Below, piece by piece: positions 1-4,997 of a DNA stretch of 9,621 nt. A model generated the notes under the pieces. It saw nothing but the letters and a program-made list of their open reading frames with translations. It had not been told where the DNA came from and searched no databases. The translations under genes and the position numbers were made by a program. Source of the DNA: Prevotella sp. UBA7594. Lineage in GTDB: Bacteria; Bacteroidota; Bacteroidia; Bacteroidales; Bacteroidaceae. How positions within the stretch are numbered: position 1 is the stretch's first letter; each line of letters begins with the position of its first letter. The DNA lies in the NCBI GenBank assembly GCA_002490315.1, contig DLKG01000036.1, positions 1 to 9,621 on the forward strand, written 5' to 3'.

Positions 1-179
1 TACTGATAATCAGCCACTTAACCAAATTTTATTAGTTATATTACGTTAATTAACTCCCTCATTTTCAAACGATTACGTTAGAATTAACAGAGTATTGTAA
101 TAAGACATAACACCACTTTGAAAGACCTCACCTGTCTGTATTGGTTACATACATTATGGCATTTGAATACTTACATGCC
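1..179. other. AT-rich region downstream of manC, no gene seen
   Basis: This is the stretch after the manC stop codon. I see no convincing ORF, RNA gene or hairpin-plus-T-tract terminator on either strand. It holds an imperfect direct repeat, ATTACGTTAATTAAC at 40-54 and ATTACGTTAGAATTAAC at 72-88, spaced 32 bp apart. The repeat could be a binding site or chance in AT-rich DNA; no function is assigned. Confidence 0.4.
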
Positions 180-1280
180 TTACTTACAAAGATCCCTTAT
201 CCTTTGTTCTTCCTTCAATGAGCAGACAAGCAGCTGTCCATGTTTCTCTGCCACGATATATCCATTCAAGCCTTGAACTACCACCTTGCTCTCATCTGCT
301 GCATGCACGATGCAGCCGTGGCAATCATAGAGTCGGATGTCGTTGCCTACCTTGACATTGCCGTCCTCGTATTGTGGAAGCAAGGTGCGGAGGCTTCCCC
401 AGCTACCGAGGTCGCTCCATCCGAATTCTGCAGGAAGAGTGTAAATTTCCTTCGACTTTTCCATCACGGCATAGTCAATACTAATCTTTTCGCACGTTGG
501 GAAGAGTCTATCTACGACCTCTTTCTCCTTGTCGGTATAGAAGGCAGGAGCCATCTCGTCCATGATGCTCGCCAACTTTGGTTGGAAAGTACGGATTGCC
601 TTGCTGATGGTCTTGATGTTCCATACGAAGATGCCGGCATTCCAATAGTAGTTGCCGGATGAGAGGTATTGTTCGGCTGTCGCCAAGTCGGGTTTCTCCT
701 TGAAGGCATCAACTTTGAGAATTTCTGGGAATGGGACGTGGACTTGAGGTTTTGCTTTGTCGGGGGCGGGGGCGCCCCCTCTCCCAGTTAGGGTGGCAAT
801 GTAGCCGTAGCCTGTTTCGGGGCGGCTTGGTTTGATGCCTATGGTCACGATAGCCTCCTGGTCGGAAGTGAAGCTTAATGCCTTGCTGAGCACTCGCTGA
901 TACTCCGTGGTGTTGATGACCAAGGAATCGGACGGGGTCACCACAATGTTGGCATTGGGGTGCTTCTGCTGTATTTTCCTGCATGCATAGGCGATGCAGG
1001 GAGCTGTGTTACGGGCAACTGGCTCCGCAAGGATGTTGTCGACTGGTATCTCAGGGATTTGCTTCTTAATGATACAGATATACTTCTCGTTAGTCACAAC
1101 CCACATGTTCTCCACCGGACAGATAGGCTTCAATCTGTCCACAGTGAGTTGGATGAGCGAACGGCCGACTCCCATCACATCAATGAACTGCTTGGGATGG
1201 TCGGGGGTTGATATGGGCCACAAGCGGCTTCCAATGCCGCCAGCCATTATTATTATTTGTATATCATTGTAACTATTCAT
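180..1280 (-). CDS. manC: Mannose-1-phosphate guanylyltransferase (GDP-mannose synthesis)
   Basis: This cytosolic enzyme makes GDP-mannose from mannose 1-phosphate and GTP, feeding GDP-mannose and GDP-fucose into capsule, O-antigen or glycoprotein glycans. The 366-residue product has the sugar-nucleotidyltransferase signature MAGGIGSRLWPIS (12-24) followed by PKQF (29-32). It also has EPVARNTAP (86-94), PETGYGYIA (154-162), DAFKEKP (191-197), YYWNAGIFVW (211-220), SIDYAVMEKS (267-276) and FGWSDLGSWGSL (286-297). Its length fits a single-domain enzyme without the C-terminal isomerase domain of bifunctional forms. The start at 1280 is the only Met ahead of the nucleotide loop. An oddity is the loop of about 28 residues between GYGYI and VDAFKEKP, longer than expected, in which residues 164-175 are encoded by a 35-bp repeat that recurs downstream of upxY. 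The gene lies 295 bp after the Abi-like gene on the same strand and may be the first visible biosynthetic gene of a surface-polysaccharide locus continuing to the left. The family call is very secure; the role in this locus is inferred. Confidence 0.95.
   Translation of the reverse strand: MNSYNDIQIIIMAGGIGSRLWPISTPDHPKQFIDVMGVGRSLIQLTVDRLKPICPVENMWVVTNEKYICIIKKQIPEIPVDNILAEPVARNTAPCIAYACRKIQQKHPNANIVVTPSDSLVINTTEYQRVLSKALSFTSDQEAIVTIGIKPSRPETGYGYIATLTGRGGAPAPDKAKPQVHVPFPEILKVDAFKEKPDLATAEQYLSSGNYYWNAGIFVWNIKTISKAIRTFQPKLASIMDEMAPAFYTDKEKEVVDRLFPTCEKISIDYAVMEKSKEIYTLPAEFGWSDLGSWGSLRTLLPQYEDGNVKVGNDIRLYDCHGCIVHAADESKVVVQGLNGYIVAEKHGQLLVCSLKEEQRIRDLCK
756..790. repeat. 35-bp GC-rich palindromic repeat, copy 1, inside manC
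   Basis: This is a perfect 35-bp match, in the same orientation, to 2959-2993. After one mismatch (791 versus 2994) the match continues for four more bases. The core GGGGGCGCCCCC at 768-779 is a 12-bp perfect palindrome preceded by another GGGGGC. Here the element lies in frame in manC and on the minus strand encodes LTGRGGAPAPDK (residues 164-175), in a loop between conserved motifs. It looks like a small mobile or interspersed palindromic element tolerated within a coding sequence. Its origin is inferred from only two copies. Confidence 0.85.
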
Positions 1281-1426
1281 CGTGTTTCTTTTGCTGTAAT
1301 CTTAAGCATTCATAAGTTAGTACCCAAATTATGACATCCCCCTTTGTATAGGTACTTTTACGAATGCCTACATTTGAGTTGTTAAAATTTCATTGTTTTG
1401 CTGTTTTATTCATTTTCTTCGCTCGA

Positions 1427-1450
1427 CAATTTGAAAGCAAGCTTTCATTG
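1427..1450. other. Hairpin in the manC leader
   Basis: CAATTTGAAAGC (1427-1438) and GCTTTCATTG (1441-1450) can pair around an AA loop as a 10-bp stem with a two-base bulge. It lies between the Abi-like stop codon and manC, inside the predicted manC leader. There is no T-tract on either side, so it is not an obvious intrinsic terminator. The short motif TCTTCGCT occurs on both sides (1416-1423 and 1477-1484). It may be an interspersed intergenic repeat or an mRNA structure; function is unknown. Confidence 0.35.
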
Positions 1451-1518
1451 CTATCGCTTATAGAAAACTTTCCAAATCTTCGCTGTTGTGCATAAATCTG
1501 ATGTTGTAAAAATCGCAG

Positions 1519-1526
1519 CAAATGTA
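1519..1526 (-). promoter_or_regulatory. Candidate -7 promoter box for manC
   Basis: On the minus strand this reads TACATTTG, a full match to the Bacteroidetes -7 consensus TAnnTTTG, and is followed by C. It lies about 240 bp upstream of the manC start and just past the Abi-like stop codon. No TTG-like -33 element is visible at the expected distance, so support rests on one box. If real, manC has its own promoter and need not depend on read-through from upxY. Confidence 0.35.
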
Positions 1527-1575
1527 AAGCTTCCATTTTTAAGCTCTAATTTGAATGCTTAATCATTGTTCGTAA

Positions 1576-2805
1576 TTAAGTCATTTCTTTAAAGTTTGTA
1601 TTCTTCACAACAAGTGGTTTCTTTGCAATATTCCTTATGCCGCTATTAATGACAACAATATCTCCGCGTGTCTGTATGGAATCAGAATATGTTTGTAATA
1701 AGGCGTTATCATTAAATTTTTCAAAGTTGGAATAAATGAATATTTCCTTTATATAGCAATCCAAAAGTTGTTGTAACCTTTTGTTTTCAATGTTTTTCAA
1801 TCCTATAAATTCGTTATATTTATTAACCTTACTTGTATCGATTTTAATTACAAGCTCAACATCATAGTCCTCCTCAAATCGAATTTTAGGTTGATATCTC
1901 TCTTGTTCACAGCCGAACTCTATACATTCACTCTTATTAGAATTATTTGTCAAATGCTTCTGTATTTCATTTCTCAATACTGAGAAAAATATATTTATTC
2001 CAGTCTTTTCCATTTGGGAAAGGGATTGCCACCAATCCTTAAATTCCAAAAGTTCAAACGTTGGAAGATGTTTTAATACATTATATTTGTTTATGTAGTG
2101 AATAAGTTTGGATCCATATATGCACATTGCATTATATCTGATAAAAAACAACTCACTCTCTGTAAACTGTGCCCGTATGATTTTTAGATAATCCTTTATC
2201 TCACTTTCCTTAAGTTTTGAACCATCAATTAAATCATATATACGGTAAATTGTTCTAAAATAAGCACCAAGTTTAGTGTGGTTTACCGTGTAAAACAACA
2301 TATAATAGTTTACAGCTCGTTTTCTATTTTCTTCGTAGTTTTTAATATTTCTAAATTTCGACTGCAATATTTGTTTTTCTTTATCAAAGAAATCTTTGTT
2401 ACTATATTGCTCTACTTCTAATTTTTTCTCACCTTCTTCATAAACAGGTTCCAATCGCTCGCTACACATCTCTGATACTTGCAACTGGTAAAGTCTAAGC
2501 AACTCAAAAAACAAATCGTGAAAACGTTGCCTTTCCGTTTGATAGAGGCTCTCTTTTGTCGCTTTGTTTTGGTACTTGAACGTTTCAACCATCAAGATTA
2601 CGCCAACAAAAGAAAATATTGTTCCTAAGACCCCACCTATAAAGTCGCCATACGCACTCCACAGGTCTTTATCAACAACATAGTCATCATTAAAAATCTT
2701 TATTGGGTGCCCCCACTTGAAAATGAAATATGCAAAACCTATAAAGACAACAGCAATCCATGCGTATATACTTATTCTAAAATAAAATGGTAGCCTTTCT
2801 TTCAT
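1576..2805 (-). CDS. Membrane protein resembling putative phage abortive infection (putAbiC) family
   Basis: The 409-residue product begins with two hydrophobic segments, about residues 13-29 and 54-73, separated by a short loop. This suggests a membrane-anchored protein with a large cytosolic helical domain. Three stretches resemble the putative phage abortive infection protein family: RQRFHDLFFELLRLY (92-106), AYFRTIYRIYDLI (181-193) and the span 206-226 with IIRAQF, ESELFF and YNA. Families of this type are predicted to kill or arrest phage-infected cells; no catalytic motif is apparent and the mechanism is unknown. The gene is markedly more AT-rich than its neighbours, with many ATA, AAT and TTA codons, suggesting recent transfer. 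It lies 208 bp downstream of upxY on the same strand, with no good TAnnTTTG box in the gap, so it may rely on transcription from the invertible promoter. The start at 2805 precedes the first membrane segment. The family call is from recalled motifs and is moderately sure; the antiphage function is inferred. Confidence 0.7.
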   Translation of the reverse strand: MKERLPFYFRISIYAWIAVVFIGFAYFIFKWGHPIKIFNDDYVVDKDLWSAYGDFIGGVLGTIFSFVGVILMVETFKYQNKATKESLYQTERQRFHDLFFELLRLYQLQVSEMCSERLEPVYEEGEKKLEVEQYSNKDFFDKEKQILQSKFRNIKNYEENRKRAVNYYMLFYTVNHTKLGAYFRTIYRIYDLIDGSKLKESEIKDYLKIIRAQFTESELFFIRYNAMCIYGSKLIHYINKYNVLKHLPTFELLEFKDWWQSLSQMEKTGINIFFSVLRNEIQKHLTNNSNKSECIEFGCEQERYQPKIRFEEDYDVELVIKIDTSKVNKYNEFIGLKNIENKRLQQLLDCYIKEIFIYSNFEKFNDNALLQTYSDSIQTRGDIVVINSGIRNIAKKPLVVKNTNFKEMT

Positions 2806-2958
2806 TAGAATGTCGTTATAATTGGTTAGTACTCCAATTGGGATATCTCCAAAATGCCTCAGTATGATAATGAAAATACTTAACTAAAATACTTTCCTTG
2901 AATTGATTGTTGTATTAAATAATAGAAAAACATACATCATACGCAAAGTTTCTTTTCT

Positions 2959-2993
2959 TTTGTCGGGGGCGGGGGCGCCCCCTCTCCCAGTTA
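2959..2993. repeat. 35-bp GC-rich palindromic repeat, copy 2, after upxY
   Basis: This is the second copy of the element found inside manC at 756-790, identical over 35 bp and in the same orientation. Its palindromic core GGGGGCGCCCCC is at 2971-2982. It begins about 20 bp past the upxY stop codon, in the 208-bp gap before the Abi-like gene. On the upxY transcript it would form a strong GC hairpin, but the bases that follow are purine-rich and not a U-tract, so it is not a standard intrinsic terminator. It could still slow polymerase or protect the mRNA 3' end. The rest of the gap holds no gene that I can support. Confidence 0.85.
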
Positions 2994-3013
2994 TGGTGCT
3001 TTTGTTGTTCTTC

Positions 3014-3667
3014 TTAACCTTTCACCAGCTCCAGAACCTCTCTGCTTACCTCTATTGTCGCGCCACTGATGTACTTTATCTCGTTGCCGATGACGGCTTT
3101 TTTGCCGTTGTAGCGTTGGACGTAGGCTTCGAGACCTTTGAGATTGCCTGCAACAATCTTTACTTTGATACCTTTCTTTAATGGTACGGGAGCTACGGAC
3201 ACTTTCTCTTCGCCGTTCTCCACGAGATTGCGGTAGCTTATGATTTCCTGGTCGGGAACACGATAGATTTGTTTTTGACCGGGCATGGTCAGCATCTTGT
3301 AGATGTCGGAACGGAAGCGGATGGTGTCGAGTCGGGTGGGGGATACGTTGCAGAAGATGAACGTGGAGAGAAAGAGTCTTTCTCTTAGTTTGCGTTTCAA
3401 AGAACGCTTGTCGATGTAGACCTCTTTCACCTTCGGAATCCAATAGTCGAACCACGTGTTGTCGCGGTTGAGATTCAGCTGGATGGACTCGGCTATCTTC
3501 ATTTCGCAGTTTACTCTTACAACTGCGACATACCAACCGGCATCACCTGGCTTTTCAAGACCTTCATTTGGCTTTTTCTTAGCCCTTTCCTCACTTTTTG
3601 CCACGGCTTCGCCGCCGTCCCCTGCATTAGTGGACGCTACTTGCAATGGTGTTTTTGTGTCTTTCAT
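3014..3667 (-). CDS. upxY: UpxY-family transcription antiterminator (NusG-like)
   Basis: UpxY proteins are NusG paralogues that bind RNA polymerase during early transcription of one capsule operon and prevent premature termination, giving locus-specific expression. The 217-residue product has an N-terminal NusG-like domain at about 44-130, starting GWYVAVVRVNCEMKIAE and including VEVYIDKR-like and FCNVSP segments. A KOW motif follows at about 166-195 (GIKVKIVAGNLKGLEAYV). Residues 1-43 are a charged, Lys/Glu-rich tail that is probably disordered, making the protein longer than a minimal NusG-like protein. The start at 3667 is the only Met ahead of the NusG-like domain. The gene lies directly downstream of an invertible promoter and a tyrosine recombinase gene, the classical arrangement for phase-variable Bacteroidales capsule loci. 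No upxZ gene follows; an Abi-like gene occupies that place. The family call is secure, the exact target operon is inferred. Confidence 0.9.
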   Translation of the reverse strand: MKDTKTPLQVASTNAGDGGEAVAKSEERAKKKPNEGLEKPGDAGWYVAVVRVNCEMKIAESIQLNLNRDNTWFDYWIPKVKEVYIDKRSLKRKLRERLFLSTFIFCNVSPTRLDTIRFRSDIYKMLTMPGQKQIYRVPDQEIISYRNLVENGEEKVSVAPVPLKKGIKVKIVAGNLKGLEAYVQRYNGKKAVIGNEIKYISGATIEVSREVLELVKG

Positions 3668-3699
3668 CTATGTGCGAAATGTGTTTCGTTTCAGATGCT

Positions 3700-3736
3700 G
3701 GGTTTCTGTGTCTCTTGGTAAGAGATACAGAAACCC
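3700..3736 (-). promoter_or_regulatory. 17-bp hairpin predicted at the 5' end of the upxY mRNA
   Basis: The left inverted repeat is itself a near-perfect palindrome. Arms 3700-3716 and 3720-3736 pair over 17 bp with one mismatch (3710 with 3726) around a three-base loop. The predicted upxY transcription start, a few bases beyond the -7 box, falls at about 3736-3737. The upxY mRNA would therefore begin with this stem. It may protect the 5' end, act as part of the UpxY recruitment leader, or simply reflect the recombinase site. The structure is visible; the roles are inferred. Confidence 0.6.
3703..3734. repeat. Left inverted repeat (recombination site) of invertible segment
   Basis: These 32 bp are a perfect inverted copy of 3880-3911. 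The match ends exactly at both borders (3702 and 3735 differ from their partners). A long, exact inverted pair flanking a short promoter-bearing segment, next to a tyrosine recombinase gene, is the hallmark of a site-specific DNA inversion switch. The repeat lies 36 bp upstream of the upxY start codon. Confidence 0.9.
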
Positions 3737-3740
3737 TTTG

Positions 3741-3748
3741 CAAAGGTA
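3741..3748 (-). promoter_or_regulatory. -7 box of the invertible promoter driving upxY
   Basis: The minus strand reads TACCTTTG followed by CA, a full match to the Bacteroidetes -7 consensus TAnnTTTG. It lies just inside the left inverted repeat, about 74 bp upstream of the upxY start. At the expected -33 distance there is only a weak TTTAC-like sequence instead of TTTG. The predicted start of transcription is about 3736-3737, at the edge of the repeat hairpin. Confidence 0.7.
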
Positions 3749-3829
3749 CGGAAAATATTGTAAATAAGTAAATTGTGTGTGTTAATAATTTAATATAATA
3801 CAATAAAAGCCAACAAATGTTTAGCACAT

Positions 3830-3837
3830 TATTTTTG
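3830..3837 (+). promoter_or_regulatory. Possible second -7 box facing the recombinase 3' end
   Basis: The plus strand reads TATTTTTG, matching TAnnTTTG, inside the invertible segment. No TTG-like -33 element lies at the right distance, and the surroundings are AT-rich, so chance is plausible. If active, it would give RNA antisense to the recombinase gene in the present orientation, and would face upxY after inversion. Confidence 0.25.
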
Positions 3838-3879
3838 ACGATTTTCCATAAGTCGCTGATTGGACGTCTTTTCTACATT

Positions 3880-3911
3880 GTTTCTGTATCTCTTACCAAG
3901 AGACACAGAAA
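3880..3911. repeat. Right inverted repeat (recombination site) of invertible segment
   Basis: This is the exact 32-bp inverted partner of 3703-3734. It lies 15 bp past the recombinase stop codon. Like its partner it is internally palindromic, but the outer GGG/CCC pairs that lengthen the left hairpin are missing here, so its stem is shorter. Confidence 0.9.
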
Positions 3912-3926
3912 ACACGTTTTCCCCTT

Positions 3927-4895
3927 TTATCGTATTGCAGCCAGCACTTTGGCGTTGGCATCGTCCACTTCAGATGTCTGTATGGAACGGAGATAAATCT
4001 GTGTGGTGGCTTCGGAGTTGTGCCCTAACGCCTCGCTTATGACGGACAGTGCGACCTTATTGTCTCTTGCCGCTGTAGCCCATGAATGGCGAGCGACATA
4101 AAGAGTGAGTTTGCCCTTTATGCCAATCTTTGCGCCAAGTTTCTTGAGATGATAAGCGATGCGTGACTCAGCATTGTGGTAAAGGCGCAGCTCGTCCAGA
4201 CTTTTGTCTTGTATCGTTCTGATTTTTCGTTTGGTGGCACTTTCAAGGAATGGAAAGAGATAAGGAGAAGATGCTGTTTCGGCTTGATACCTATCGACAA
4301 TGGACTGCATTTCTTTCTCCCAACGGATAGAAAGGCGTTGACCTGTTTTGCTACGTGTGTAAGTGATAAAACCGTCTTTGAGGTCTGACTTGCGAAGATG
4401 TGCCAGGTCGATGAAAGATATTCCCCGCAGATAGAAAGACATCAAGAAAGCATCTCTTGCCATCTCTTCTTTTGGAGAGAGTTTCTTTGCGTAATGGGTT
4501 GCATCCAAATGCTTAATACTGCTGACAGATGCCACCGGAATTGCTCGCTTACTGGTCTTGGCAATGCCCGTGTAGACATTCTTGAATGGGGCTTGCTGGG
4601 TGGCGATACCTTTCTCCACGGCTTTGTTGTAAGTGGCGCGGAGAATGCGCAGATAGAAGGAACTGGTGTTGCTGCATACTTTCGCCACGTTCTTCAAGTA
4701 AGCCTCGTATGAGAGCATTTCTTCCGTGCCTATCTCCTTGAAAGAAATGTCCTTGTTGTCCCTGAAGCGCATGAAGCTGTTGAGTGTCGCCTTGTAGTGA
4801 AGCATGGTGCGGTGTTGTCCGTTCTTCGTCAACTGTTCGATGAGGCGTTTCATGAAGTAGGACAGTGACTCTTGTTTTTTTCTGTTTCTTGTCAT
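3927..4895 (-). CDS. Tyrosine site-specific recombinase (likely promoter invertase)
   Basis: This 322-residue protein is a phage-integrase-family recombinase. Its N-terminal SAM-like DNA-binding domain covers about residues 10-95. The catalytic domain shows Arg157 in FYLRGISFIDLAHL, Lys183 in RSKTGQ, the box II segment LTLYVARHSWAT with Arg269, His292 in EALGHNSEATTQIYL, and the nucleophile Tyr301. Tyr266 replaces the first His of the HxxR motif, as I recall is common in Bacteroidales recombinases of this type, so the enzyme looks intact. I chose the ATG at 4895; the frame is open back to 5255, but that extension runs antisense through aroA. The gene ends 15 bp from the right inverted repeat, so its likely substrate is the adjacent 32-bp repeat pair. 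Because transcription continues toward the switch, read-through could reach upxY. Its neighbours and size argue against a prophage integrase: no att sites or phage genes are visible. Confidence 0.92.
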   Translation of the reverse strand: MTRNRKKQESLSYFMKRLIEQLTKNGQHRTMLHYKATLNSFMRFRDNKDISFKEIGTEEMLSYEAYLKNVAKVCSNTSSFYLRILRATYNKAVEKGIATQQAPFKNVYTGIAKTSKRAIPVASVSSIKHLDATHYAKKLSPKEEMARDAFLMSFYLRGISFIDLAHLRKSDLKDGFITYTRSKTGQRLSIRWEKEMQSIVDRYQAETASSPYLFPFLESATKRKIRTIQDKSLDELRLYHNAESRIAYHLKKLGAKIGIKGKLTLYVARHSWATAARDNKVALSVISEALGHNSEATTQIYLRSIQTSEVDDANAKVLAAIR

Positions 4896-4945
4896 AATGA
4901 TTGTGTATTTATAAGGTTTGTTGGATGTCTTTCGATTTTTTGTCG

Positions 4946-4953
4946 TAACTTTG
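4946..4953 (+). promoter_or_regulatory. Promoter -7 box for aroA operon
   Basis: TAACTTTG followed by CA matches the TAnnTTTG consensus and lies 44 bp upstream of the aroA ATG. A TTG at 4921-4923, preceded by TTTG at 4917-4920, could serve as the -33 element, with a spacer of about 22 bp, slightly long. The box sits in the 102-bp gap between the divergent recombinase and aroA genes. It probably drives aroA, the small membrane protein and the porW-like gene together. Confidence 0.65.
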
Positions 4954-4997
4954 CATAGCATAAAATATGCTGTGGTATAAATAAAAACAACAAGCAA

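Larger units (their letters stand above)
3735..3879. promoter_or_regulatory. Invertible promoter segment (phase switch), upxY-ON orientation
   Basis: This 145-bp AT-rich segment between the inverted repeats contains no ORF. It carries a strong -7 box facing upxY (3741-3748) and a weaker box facing the recombinase gene (3830-3837). Inversion by the adjacent tyrosine recombinase would place the strong box at the other end, pointing away from upxY. Bacteroides fragilis and B. thetaiotaomicron capsule loci use switches of this type. The reference molecule therefore seems to show the upxY-ON state. Inversion itself cannot be seen in a single sequence. Confidence 0.8.

Noticed and set aside
1369..1376. 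Plus-strand TACATTTG promoter box
   Set aside because: No plus-strand gene follows; it would read into the 3' end of the Abi-like gene, and no -33 element is seen. Probably chance.
2959..2993. Intrinsic terminator after upxY
   Set aside because: The GC-rich palindrome would form a hairpin, but no T-tract follows on the minus strand, and the identical sequence sits inside manC where termination would be harmful.
2991..3536. Minus-strand ORF of 181 codons overlapping upxY
   Set aside because: It is an out-of-frame shadow of upxY with Arg/Ser-rich low-complexity composition; the upxY frame has NusG-like and KOW features.
4095..4106. Inactive recombinase because the box II His is replaced by Tyr266
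   Set aside because: The catalytic Arg157, Lys183, Arg269, His292 and Tyr301 are present, and Tyr at this site is, as I recall, common in Bacteroidales recombinases.
3927..4895. Prophage or integrative element integrase
   Set aside because: No phage or transfer genes, tRNA target or direct att repeats are visible, whereas an exact inverted repeat pair lies next to the gene, which fits an invertase better.
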